37,516 nucleotides of DNA from Paenibacillus sp. UNC499MF (GTDB lineage: Bacteria > Bacillota > Bacilli > Paenibacillales > NBRC-103111). Both the position numbers and the translations under genes were made by a program. The notes under the pieces were generated by a model, which was not told where the DNA came from, ran no database searches, and was given only the letters and a program-made list of their open reading frames with translations. Location of the stretch: positions 1 to 37,516 of the forward strand of contig NZ_FNVF01000013.1 in NCBI RefSeq assembly GCF_900107975.1. Direction: 5' to 3'. Positions 15,570-21,737 of the stretch are shown here, one piece after another. The stretch's first letter is position 1, and every line of letters starts with the position of its first letter.

Positions 15570-16004
15570 GTGACAATTCGCGGGATCAACCATCTGCTCG
15601 TTTCCGTTTCCGACCTGGAGCGGTCGATCCGATTCTATCAGGAGGCGCTCGGCGCCACGCTTCTCGTTAAAGGGCGTTCCCTAGCCTATTTCGACCTCGG
15701 CGGCCTTTGGCTTGCCCTGAATACCGAGCCGGATATCCCCCGCAGCGAGATCCGCCAGTCCTATACCCATCTCGCTTTTACGGTAGATGAGGAGGATCTG
15801 CCCGCCCTGGAAGCGAAGCTTGCCGCCTGCGGAGCCCTTCTTCCTGGCCGGGAGCGGCACAGCCGGGACAAAAGCTCCCTCTATTTCGAAGATCCCGACG
15901 GGCATAAATTCGAATTTCACACCGGCACGCTTCGGGACAGACTGGACTACTACCGGGCGGAAAAAGGGCACATGCAGTTTTTCGGCGATCCGCCGGGGGA
16001 TTAA
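15570..16004 (+). CDS. fosB: FosB-type metallothiol transferase (fosfomycin resistance)
   Basis: A 144-residue glyoxalase/VOC-fold enzyme very close in pattern to FosB, which opens the epoxide of fosfomycin by adding bacillithiol (or cysteine) with a divalent metal. Seen: GINHLLVSVSDLERSIRFY at the start, AYFDLGGLWLALN, IPRSEIRQSYTHLAF, SLYFEDPDGHKFEFHTGTLRDRLDYYR. Metal ligands are His8, His67 and Glu115. The open frame extends far upstream, but GTG at 15570 with GGAGGAGG about eight nucleotides before it gives the normal FosB length and N-terminus. It is a lone chromosomal gene with no mobile element nearby, so probably intrinsic. The promoter is not clear. Confidence 0.93.
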   Translation: MTIRGINHLLVSVSDLERSIRFYQEALGATLLVKGRSLAYFDLGGLWLALNTEPDIPRSEIRQSYTHLAFTVDEEDLPALEAKLAACGALLPGRERHSRDKSSLYFEDPDGHKFEFHTGTLRDRLDYYRAEKGHMQFFGDPPGD

Positions 16005-16119
16005 AGGTTCCGGGAGAGGAAACTCGCATGCTTCCGGCTTCCGGGTCATCGGCGCAGCGCCGCGTGACGGACCGCCGCATAAGCTGATTGTACGGCAGGG
16101 AAAAATCGCCCCGCCCGAT
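16005..16119. other. fosB-map intergenic region
   Basis: Holds a CGGCGC-A-GCGCCG palindrome (about 16051-16063) and a weak hairpin AAATCG/CGATTT (16103-16121) followed by GAATTTTTT that could end the fosB transcript while overlapping the next promoter. No gene is seen. Confidence 0.4.
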
Positions 16120-16148
16120 TTGAATTTTTTGCGGTAATTTTATACTAT
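16120..16148 (+). promoter_or_regulatory. Sigma-A-type promoter of map
   Basis: -35 TTGAAT (16120-16125), 17-bp spacer, -10 TACTAT (16143-16148). It predicts an unusually long 5' leader of roughly 165 nt before map. Confidence 0.7.
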
Positions 16149-16260
16149 GGAATTTAGGCTTTCTCACGGGCTTTGGAGAGCTTTTTAAGTTACGCTGACC
16201 TTTATCGGGATATCAATCGCACCAAGCGGCGTCTTTTTTTGACCCGAACGAAACTAGAAG

Positions 16261-16304
16261 CTGCCGAAAGGTCATACTGATGGAATATACAAATAATTCG
16301 GCAG
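16261..16304 (+). promoter_or_regulatory. Inverted repeat in map leader abutting the ribosome binding site
   Basis: CTGCCGAA (16261-16268) and TTCGGCAG (16297-16304) are exact complements with a 28-nt loop. The right arm ends at the first base of the GAGGAG ribosome binding site (16304-16309), so folding of this stem could affect translation start. Confidence 0.45.
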
Positions 16305-16322
16305 AGGAGATGGATCGCTCTT

Positions 16323-17069
16323 ATGGTAACGATTAAGACCAAAGACGAAATTGAAAAAATGCACCGGGCCGGCAGGCTTCTGGCGGCATGCCACCGCGAA
16401 ATCGCGAAAATGATCCGCCCGGGCGTAACCACCTGGGAAATCGATCAGTTCACGGAACAGTTCCTGCACGAGAACGGCGCTACGCCTGAACAGAAAGGGT
16501 ACAAAGGGTACCAGTATGCGACCTGCGCCTCCGTGAACGATGTTATCTGCCACGGCTTTCCGAAGAAGGAGCCGTTGAATAACGGGGATATCGTGACCAT
16601 CGATATGGTTGTCAAACTGGACGGCTGGCTCGCGGATTCCGCCTGGTCCTATGCGGTCGGCACGGTTTCCGAGGAAGCCGGCAACCTGCTTGAGACGACG
16701 AAGGAATCCTTGTACAAAGGCATCGAGCAGGCGGTGATCGGCAACCGGATCGGCGATATCGCCCATGCGATTCAAGTGTTCGCGGAAGAACGCGGCTATT
16801 CGGTCGTCCGCGACTTCACGGGCCACGGAATCGGCCAGAAGATGCACGAGGAGCCCCAGGTGCCCCACTACGGCCCGGCCGGCCGCGGCACGAGGCTCAA
16901 GGAGGGCATGGTGCTGACGATCGAGCCGATGCTCAATACGGGCATGTACTTCGCCACCGTGGATCTCGACGGCTGGACCGCCCGTACGGTGGACGGAAGC
17001 CTGTCCGCCCAATACGAGCACACCATCGCCATCACGCAGGACGGACCGCTCATTCTGACTGCGCAGTAA
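16323..17069 (+). CDS. map: Methionine aminopeptidase, type Ia
   Basis: A 248-residue cytosolic dinuclear metallopeptidase that removes the initiator methionine. All ligands are visible: VTIDMVV and ADSAWSY (the two Asp), TGHGIGQKMHEEPQVPHYG (His and a catalytic His), LTIEPML (Glu) and YEHTIAIT (Glu), plus substrate-side His in DVICHGFP. Length equals B. subtilis Map and YflG. It is not in the ribosomal protein operon, so this is probably the stand-alone paralogue (YflG/MapB-like). The ATG follows GAGGAGATGG; the spacing from GAGGAG (13 nt) is long. Confidence 0.95.
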   Translation: MVTIKTKDEIEKMHRAGRLLAACHREIAKMIRPGVTTWEIDQFTEQFLHENGATPEQKGYKGYQYATCASVNDVICHGFPKKEPLNNGDIVTIDMVVKLDGWLADSAWSYAVGTVSEEAGNLLETTKESLYKGIEQAVIGNRIGDIAHAIQVFAEERGYSVVRDFTGHGIGQKMHEEPQVPHYGPAGRGTRLKEGMVLTIEPMLNTGMYFATVDLDGWTARTVDGSLSAQYEHTIAITQDGPLILTAQ

Positions 17070-17246
17070 CCGCGGTTCTCCTGCAGCCGGGAGACTGACG
17101 GGCAGCATGCCTGAAGCTTGCGACCTGTCCGTCCCCGGTTATTTTCTACCTACATAACCTGCCAAAGCATGGCAAACCTGCCCGGCAACTACCCTGTCAT
17201 CCCCCACACGTCCTGCCAGCGGCCATAACGATTACGGAGGAATGCT

Positions 17247-18353
17247 ATGATATCGTTTTATAAACGGTACTACAAAACCATCCTGGATATTGGGCTGATC
17301 GTCCTCACCGTTTTTCTGTTCATGAAATTGTTCAGCTTTATTTACTCGATCGCCACGCCGATTTTCTGGGCTTTCATCATTTTTGCCATGATCGAGCCCC
17401 TCGCCCGCTTCCTGAACCGCAGGGGATTGAAAAAAATGCTCGCGACGACGATTTCGACGCTGCTTTTCATCCTCGTCATACTGGCCGTCTTTACCGGAGC
17501 GGGATTTCTCTTTACGAGCCAGATCGACAATCTGGTTACGGCACTTCCTAAGTATACCCAGATGCTTCAGGAGCAAATTACAAAACGTACGATCGATCTG
17601 CAAAACAGCATCGAGGCGCTTCCTCCCGATGTGATCGAGAAATCCAGGGAAATCGCCAATCAGATGGCGACGAAAGCGACAAGCTTCGCCACGAATTTCC
17701 TGAAAACCCTGCTTAATTTCTTAACCAGCGGCGTCATGGGACTCGTTACTTCTTTTTCGACATTTATGCTGAATTTCGTAGCCGGCGTCATCCTGGCCTT
17801 CTTCCTTTCCCTTGAAATCGACTGGTGGAAAAAGAACGCCCGCGAAAAAACGCCCAAAACGTTCCGCAAAGCGTTCGATTTTCTCCGCGAGAACGTTATC
17901 AAAGGCATCGTGAGCTACCTGAAATCCCAGCTCATTCTTATCTCTATCACGTTCGTGATGGTTCTGGTCTCGCTCATGATTCTCGGCATCAACAACGCTT
18001 TTACGATCTCGCTGCTGGCCGCTTTCTTCGATGTGCTGCCGCTGCTCGGCGTCTCGACCCTGTTCGTGCCGTGGATCGTGTACCACTTTATCGCGGGAAG
18101 CACGATGACGGGCGTCTGGCTGACCGTCGTGCTGGCTGTAGTCGTTCTCGTCCGGCAGGTGCTGGAGCCCAAGATTACGGGCGAGTCGCTCGGGGTATCC
18201 GCTTTTACGATGCTGTCCTTTATGATCATTTCCCTGTCGTTATTCGGGGTTGCAGGGGTTATTCTTTCCCCGATCCTCATTATTCTCATCAAAGCGTTGT
18301 ATGACCAGGGCTATCTGCGCAAATGGATCCGTTCTCCCGAGGATGAATATTAG
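17247..18353 (+). CDS. AI-2E family (UPF0118) membrane permease
   Basis: A 368-residue membrane protein of the AI-2E transporter family (PF01594; Bacillus YtvI/YrrI-like). Topology: N-terminal helices (about 12-90), a long amphipathic soluble segment (about 95-160) and a helical C-terminal half. The family motifs FFDVLPLLGVSTLFVPW (about 265-282) and VRQVLEPKITGESLGVSAF (about 308-326) are present. Known members export autoinducer-2 or act as Na+/H+ antiporters; neither is predictable here. CGGAGG lies eight nucleotides before the ATG. It is 177 nt from map, with no clear terminator between, and is closed by the hairpin at 18384. Confidence 0.9.
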   Translation: MISFYKRYYKTILDIGLIVLTVFLFMKLFSFIYSIATPIFWAFIIFAMIEPLARFLNRRGLKKMLATTISTLLFILVILAVFTGAGFLFTSQIDNLVTALPKYTQMLQEQITKRTIDLQNSIEALPPDVIEKSREIANQMATKATSFATNFLKTLLNFLTSGVMGLVTSFSTFMLNFVAGVILAFFLSLEIDWWKKNAREKTPKTFRKAFDFLRENVIKGIVSYLKSQLILISITFVMVLVSLMILGINNAFTISLLAAFFDVLPLLGVSTLFVPWIVYHFIAGSTMTGVWLTVVLAVVVLVRQVLEPKITGESLGVSAFTMLSFMIISLSLFGVAGVILSPILIILIKALYDQGYLRKWIRSPEDEY

Positions 18354-18383
18354 ACCCGCCCGTTAAGACAAGCTTAAACATGA

Positions 18384-18410
18384 AAGAGGCCCGGACGGCC
18401 TCTTTTTTTT
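18384..18410 (+). terminator. Intrinsic terminator of AI-2E-family gene
   Basis: GAGGCC/GGCCTC stem with a short loop followed by TCTTTTTTTT. The T-run runs into the -35 of the next promoter. Confidence 0.85.
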
Positions 18411-18438
18411 GTCTAGGCGTGAACAGCCGTGATATACT
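18409..18438 (+). promoter_or_regulatory. Promoter of signal peptidase gene
   Basis: -35 TTGTCT (18409-18414), 18-bp spacer, -10 TATACT (18433-18438) with a TGn extension (18430-18432). The -35 shares two bases with the preceding terminator T-run. Confidence 0.75.
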
Positions 18439-18490
18439 CAAGCTAAGAGAAATTTATGAGATTTGTAAACCGGAAGGCAGGGAATTTGCG

Positions 18491-19045
18491 ATGAATAAGG
18501 TGGCAAAAGAAATTGGAGGCTGGGCGCTTTCCCTCGGAATCGCGTTCGTCATTGCACTCGTTATCGGAATCTTCGGTATTCAGCCGACCAAGGTGCTGGG
18601 CCATTCGATGGACCCGACTCTATCCGACCAGGAACGTATTTACGTATCGAAATTGTCGCACACGCTGGGCTACGAGCCTGACTACGGGGACATCGTCATT
18701 ATCGACAGCCGCGTAAGCCGGGAGCGTACGCTGAAAGACGACATCATGGAACACCCGCTGTTTTCGCTGCTGAGCGGTAAAGTGGACGATAACCTGTATG
18801 TCAAACGCGTCATCGGCAAAGCCGGCGATAAGCTCCAGTTCAAAGACAACAAAGTATACCGCAACGGACAGCCTCTGGACGAGCCCTATCTCAACGAAAC
18901 GATGCTGTATGAATCGAATGAGGAAATTACCGTCCCCGCGGACCATGTCTTCGTGATGGGAGATAACCGCAACAACAGCAAAGACAGCCGCGATATCGGA
19001 CCCGTTCCGCTGGATCACGTGCTGGGCATCAAGATCAACGGTTAA
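18491..19045 (+). CDS. sipS: Type I signal peptidase
   Basis: A 184-residue signal peptidase I of the Gram-positive SipS type, which cleaves Sec and Tat signal peptides at the outer face of the cell membrane. One N-terminal anchor helix (about residues 11-30) is followed by GHSMDPTL with nucleophile Ser39 and YVKRVIGKAGD with general base Lys105; box GDNRNNSKDSR near the end is intact. About 25 residues between Ser and Lys (around 73-100) are longer than in B. subtilis SipS. An in-frame start at 18380 would lie inside the terminator and promoter; ATG at 18491 gives the normal length. Confidence 0.94.
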   Translation: MNKVAKEIGGWALSLGIAFVIALVIGIFGIQPTKVLGHSMDPTLSDQERIYVSKLSHTLGYEPDYGDIVIIDSRVSRERTLKDDIMEHPLFSLLSGKVDDNLYVKRVIGKAGDKLQFKDNKVYRNGQPLDEPYLNETMLYESNEEITVPADHVFVMGDNRNNSKDSRDIGPVPLDHVLGIKING

Positions 19046-19053
19046 TTCCCCGA

Positions 19054-19098
19054 TTAAAAACAGAGTTTTTCGGATCATCCCGAAGCTCTGTTTTTTTC
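19054..19098 (+). terminator. Intrinsic terminator of signal peptidase gene
   Basis: AAACAGAG and CTCTGTTT arms with an inner TCGG/CCGA stem, followed by a run of Ts. Confidence 0.85.
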
Positions 19099-19118
19099 CT
19101 TTTATTGTGTGCAGCCTA

Positions 19119-19147
19119 TTGAGCGACCTTACATCATGTGTTATATT
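19119..19147 (+). promoter_or_regulatory. Promoter of 59-residue protein gene
   Basis: -35 TTGAGC (19119-19124), 17-bp spacer, -10 TATATT (19142-19147) with TGn extension. The expected start site falls inside the inverted repeat at 19151-19178. Confidence 0.7.
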
Positions 19148-19150
19148 AAA

Positions 19151-19178
19151 AAGGCGGACTACGAACACTTTCCGCCTT
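19151..19178 (+). promoter_or_regulatory. 8-bp inverted repeat spanning a transcription start
   Basis: AAGGCGGA (19151-19158) and TCCGCCTT (19171-19178) are exact complements 12 nt apart, starting three bases after the -10. The position fits a repressor operator or a 5'-end stabilising hairpin. Confidence 0.55.
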
Positions 19179-19253
19179 GCACCCGGCAAACATTCATCGC
19201 TTCCGAAACCGAGCAGTCGCACCCCTAATCTGGATTGACAAGGAGTGAAGTAC

Positions 19254-19433
19254 ATGAATGCCAATCTGCACATTCCCCAAGGGGACGATACGATTCTTGT
19301 TGAAATGACCGTTAAGGAAGCCATGGCCCTCTCCGGACAGAAGTTTAACTCGGACCATAAGGTGGAAACCGAAGCCATCAAGAAAGTCAAAAAAAGTTTG
19401 GAGAACCGTCTGATCTCGGGCGTTTCACAATAA
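19254..19433 (+). CDS. Small hypothetical protein (59 aa)
   Basis: A 59-residue soluble protein: an N-terminal beta-like half (NANLHIPQGDDTILVEMTVKE) and a basic helical C-terminal half (EAIKKVKKSLENRL). No cysteine, membrane segment or signal. AAGGAG lies eight nucleotides before ATG 19254; an in-frame GTG at 19245 overlaps that motif and is rejected. A clear promoter and a terminator frame it, so it is very probably a real monocistronic gene. Family not recognised. Confidence 0.8.
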   Translation: MNANLHIPQGDDTILVEMTVKEAMALSGQKFNSDHKVETEAIKKVKKSLENRLISGVSQ

Positions 19434-19440
19434 TTTTTTT

Positions 19441-19489
19441 AAAAAGCCGACCTTGAAAGGGGTTACATCCCCGGTTCAGGGTCTTTTTT
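19441..19489 (+). terminator. Intrinsic terminator of 59-aa protein gene
   Basis: GACCTTGAA/TTCAGGGTC stem with inner GGGG/CCCC hairpin, flanked by an A-run and TTTTTT; possibly bidirectional. Confidence 0.88.
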
Positions 19490-19619
19490 ATGGGTTCTTT
19501 TGGCCTTCGCGAAGGAGAGCGGGGCGGCAATCCGGAGACCCGTATAGAAAACCCGCCGTGCCGCATACTAAGCTTCGTACACGTGCTCTGTCATGACCAA
19601 TCCGACCGGACAGGGGGTG

Positions 19620-19712
19620 ATGTCAGTGTCTCACAAACAGCAGGGCCACGCCCGGCAAAACACGACGACCCGCACTTCCGACCGCAAGAACAGCAGCGGC
19701 AAAAGCAAATAA
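19620..19712 (+). CDS. Very small basic protein (30 aa), putative
   Basis: ATG at 19620 follows AGGGGGTG at good distance and opens 30 codons ending TAA at 19710-19712. The product, starting MSVSHKQQGHARQ and ending NSSGKSK, is basic, polar, probably disordered and has no hydrophobic residue run. It sits 35 nt before the next small gene on the same strand. Its shortness means it would be missed by standard gene calling; support is the ribosome binding site and context only. Confidence 0.5.
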   Translation: MSVSHKQQGHARQNTTTRTSDRKNSSGKSK

Positions 19713-19747
19713 GTCCATTCATCCTTGAAACAGGGAGGCAGCGGCCG

Positions 19748-19951
19748 ATGATTGAAAACCTCGAAAGCAATTACGATTGCGCCCACGCGGGTCTGGACCT
19801 GCACCAGTTGAAGGAAGAGCTGAACGACCTCAGAATCAGCATGATCCCGGGGTCGCTCGTGCATAACGAGAAAGTGAACCGCCTGGAAAACCAGATCCGG
19901 TTTATCGAGAACAAATGCTCCATCCACCCCGGAGAGTCCGATTCCCTGTAA
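19748..19951 (+). CDS. Small helical hypothetical protein (67 aa)
   Basis: A 67-residue protein that looks like a two-helix hairpin (LHQLKEELNDLRISM and HNEKVNRLENQIRFIENKC joined by a short PGSLV turn). The layout recalls Spo0E-like phosphatases, but their SQELD signature is missing, so I do not assign that function. GGGAGG lies seven nucleotides before ATG 19748; the frame is open further upstream but without another ribosome binding site. Two cysteines (residues 10 and about 57) flank the hairpin. Confidence 0.7.
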   Translation: MIENLESNYDCAHAGLDLHQLKEELNDLRISMIPGSLVHNEKVNRLENQIRFIENKCSIHPGESDSL

Positions 19952-20024
19952 AAGGCCTTCTTATCGTTTGTTCGTTGTTCTATCGTGGATTTATTCTTGC
20001 CATTTACCGGCTTCCCAGGTACGC

Positions 20025-20078
20025 AAAAAAGCCGCGGTCACGGGCGGGGCTGACCCCCTTCCCGCGAGACCGCGGCTT
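20025..20078 (-). terminator. Strong intrinsic terminator of ykvA-like gene
   Basis: AAGCCGCGGTC (20029-20039) pairs with GACCGCGGCTT (20068-20078), with an inner GGG/GGGG to CCCC/CCC stem; on the minus strand it is followed by TTTTTT. Confidence 0.85.
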
Positions 20079-20202
20079 ACAAACGTCTCTTCGTGAACAT
20101 TCAGCCCGATCCCGGGCGAAATATCCGATGCAAGTCTTTCCAAGCTGTCTATATCGTGTATATTGGAATTAGGCTTTCTTCCGCCTAACGGATTCATATT
20201 TA

Positions 20203-20436
20203 TCAAGCCTGCGGATATTTGCGCTCCATCCAGCCCGTGAACCAGTTAGCCAGCATCATCGTGACCGCTATATCGTCAATCGGCATAAACGGCAGAACGT
20301 CGGGAAGTACCCAGTACAGCAGCGCCGGAACTACAAAGAGAAGTTTGCTGCCTATCGGCACGTTCGGAGACATGAGCAGTTTTCCCGCACGCTTGAATAC
20401 ATGGCTCCAGTGGCGGAGTGACAAAAGTTTTTTCAC
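20203..20436 (-). CDS. YkvA/DUF1232 family small membrane-associated protein
   Basis: A 77-residue protein with the DUF1232 core: LLFVVPALLYWVLPDVLPFMPIDD-type hydrophobic stretch with the family signature LPDVLPFMPIDDIAV, then a second helix ending WFTGWMERKYPQA. Probably membrane-associated; family function is unknown. The start is GTG, with AAGGAGGG seven nucleotides before it. A 9-bp inverted repeat with long spacing lies 90-140 nt upstream. Confidence 0.88.
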   Translation of the reverse strand: MKKLLSLRHWSHVFKRAGKLLMSPNVPIGSKLLFVVPALLYWVLPDVLPFMPIDDIAVTMMLANWFTGWMERKYPQA

Positions 20437-20527
20437 ACGGGTTCCCTCCTTAGGGTGGACCTGATCCGTTAAAGGTGAACGTCAAGCTGAGCCGCGTTCC
20501 CGTCTGCGACGGAAGTCCCTAATAGCC

Positions 20528-20575
20528 TATACGCAATCCGGCATCTATCGTTTCAGATTAATCCCGTTGCGTATA
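20528..20575. promoter_or_regulatory. Widely spaced 9-bp inverted repeat
   Basis: TATACGCAA (20528-20536) and TTGCGTATA (20567-20575) are exact complements with 30 nt between. It lies between the ykvA-like gene and the terminator of the gene at 20663, in the ykvA upstream region. The two arms look like two binding sites of one regulator in opposite orientation. Confidence 0.5.
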
Positions 20576-20600
20576 TCTCCTCTTACCCGGAATCGCCGCG

Positions 20601-20637
20601 GAAAGAACAAAGAGCATCACGCATAAGCCGATGCTCT
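20601..20637 (-). terminator. Intrinsic terminator of 171-aa protein gene
   Basis: AGAGCATC (20611-20618) pairs with GATGCTCT (20630-20637); on the minus strand TTTGTTCTTTC follows. Confidence 0.75.
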
Positions 20638-20662
20638 GTCCTCAAATCTCTACATTCGTTTC

Positions 20663-21178
20663 TCAACTGTGCGGTTCGCCGGATTGCAGCTCACTTGTCA
20701 CAGCATCCGAATCGCCGAATCGGATGTTCAATTCCACGTTCACGGGGACATGACTCCTGATTTTAAGAAACAGGCTGAGCCGCTCCAAAATCTGCGCGAC
20801 CTCTTCGGCCGGGTAAGTTCCGTTTACATTGTAGCGGAAGTTGTCCGAGATCGACAAAGCCGGGGCCGAAACGACCGGACGATTGTCTGCCTGAACAGAT
20901 TCGGGAAGACGCCGGAAGTCGGACGGTTCGGAAGGCCGCTCCAGTGATCTGCTCTGGGAGCGGTAATTTGTATAGCCCATAAACTTGTTGGACGTTCTGA
21001 CTGTATCGTTGTAGATGTTCAGTTTTTTCAAAATGGTATAGTAGGTTGCCGCATTATTAAGCTTCCATGCCGACGTAATTTCGCCTACGGAATAATCTTC
21101 TTTCCACTGATTAATTAACCGTATTTGCTCCTCACGTTCCAACTCCTTGAACTGGTCGAGTGGCAGAATCCCGGACAT
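20663..21178 (-). CDS. Hypothetical protein with N-terminal HTH-like helices
   Basis: A 171-residue soluble protein. Residues 1-60 are helical (LPLDQFKELEREEQIRLINQ, then YSVGEITSAWKLNNAATYYTILKKLNIY) and read like a helix-turn-helix that could contact DNA; the middle is polar and probably disordered; residues 115-160 form a second helical domain (YPAEEVAQILERLSLFLKI) followed by a strand. I do not recognise a family. ATG at 21178 follows AGGAGG; an in-frame codon at 21217 lies within the promoter and is rejected. Possible transcription factor, unproven. Confidence 0.8.
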   Translation of the reverse strand: MSGILPLDQFKELEREEQIRLINQWKEDYSVGEITSAWKLNNAATYYTILKKLNIYNDTVRTSNKFMGYTNYRSQSRSLERPSEPSDFRRLPESVQADNRPVVSAPALSISDNFRYNVNGTYPAEEVAQILERLSLFLKIRSHVPVNVELNIRFGDSDAVTSELQSGEPHS

Positions 21179-21212
21179 ACTATTCCTCCTATTCGGATTG
21201 GTCTTACTCTTT

Positions 21213-21241
21213 ATCATAAAACAAAATTAATTAAACTTCAA
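21213..21241 (-). promoter_or_regulatory. Promoter of 171-aa protein gene
   Basis: Minus-strand -35 TTGAAG (21236-21241), 17-bp spacer, -10 TATGAT (21213-21218), about 35 nt before ATG 21178, inside an AT-rich region (21220-21350). Confidence 0.7.
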
Positions 21242-21344
21242 AAACCTTTATACCTATAATCTCTACTAGTTTACCATTAAAATGCATAATTCATACAATT
21301 ACTTTATATAGGTATCTTTTACCATTTTAAGTCATGCAAAATAA

Positions 21345-21374
21345 ACCCAAATATGCCCGGACGCGTGTCCGGGC
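21345..21374 (-). terminator. Probable terminator of 69-aa protein gene
   Basis: Perfect GCCCGGAC-GCGT-GTCCGGGC hairpin (21355-21374); on the minus strand ATATTTGGGTTTATTTT follows, a broken but T-rich tail. Confidence 0.5.
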
Positions 21375-21432
21375 CTGAGTCTTCGGGATCAGTCGGTTTG
21401 TTTTCAGGCCGAATCGGCCCGCTTTTATAGGC

Positions 21433-21642
21433 TTACGTTAATTTTCTGCGCGTCAGAATACACGGTACCCCTTTGCCCAGCGCACCGGGCCGGGACATCC
21501 GCTCCAGATATAACAGTCCCCTTGCGCACTGCTGTTTGCAAGAAGCACAGGTAGATGATTCGACAATCCTCATTGTATACTGCACTCTGCCGGAGGATTC
21601 GATCTTCTTGCCGCCTTTTCCTTTTCCGCTCTTGCCCGCCAT
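21433..21642 (-). CDS. Small basic cysteine-containing protein, conserved hypothetical type
   Basis: A 69-residue protein: a Lys/Gly-rich start (MAGKSGKGKGGKK), then a beta-rich part with CASCKQQC (CxxCxxxC, about residues 33-40) and a fourth Cys near the end (GVPCILTRRK). The cysteines suggest zinc or redox chemistry; the basic tail suggests nucleic acid or surface binding. It resembles a small family I believe is shared among Bacillales but for which I know no function. ATG 21642 is chosen over an ATG two codons upstream because GGGGAGGG is too close to the latter. Confidence 0.72.
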   Translation of the reverse strand: MAGKSGKGKGGKKIESSGRVQYTMRIVESSTCASCKQQCARGLLYLERMSRPGALGKGVPCILTRRKLT

Positions 21643-21737
21643 CGTCATTCCCTCCCCTATACGCCTGGTTCATTATATGGGAACCGCTTTCGGAGGGATT
21701 GGACGTTTGTACCGGGGGCGGCGGCTTCCTTCCGCGT

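Noticed and set aside
19748-19951. Spo0E-like aspartyl phosphatase assignment for the 67-residue protein
   Set aside because: Helical-hairpin layout is similar but the SQELD signature is absent.
19991-20206. Minus-strand frame of 71 codons overlapping the end of the ykvA-like gene
   Set aside because: It starts at TTG or an ATG without a ribosome binding site and runs straight through the strong terminator hairpin at 20025-20078, so it is unlikely to be translated.
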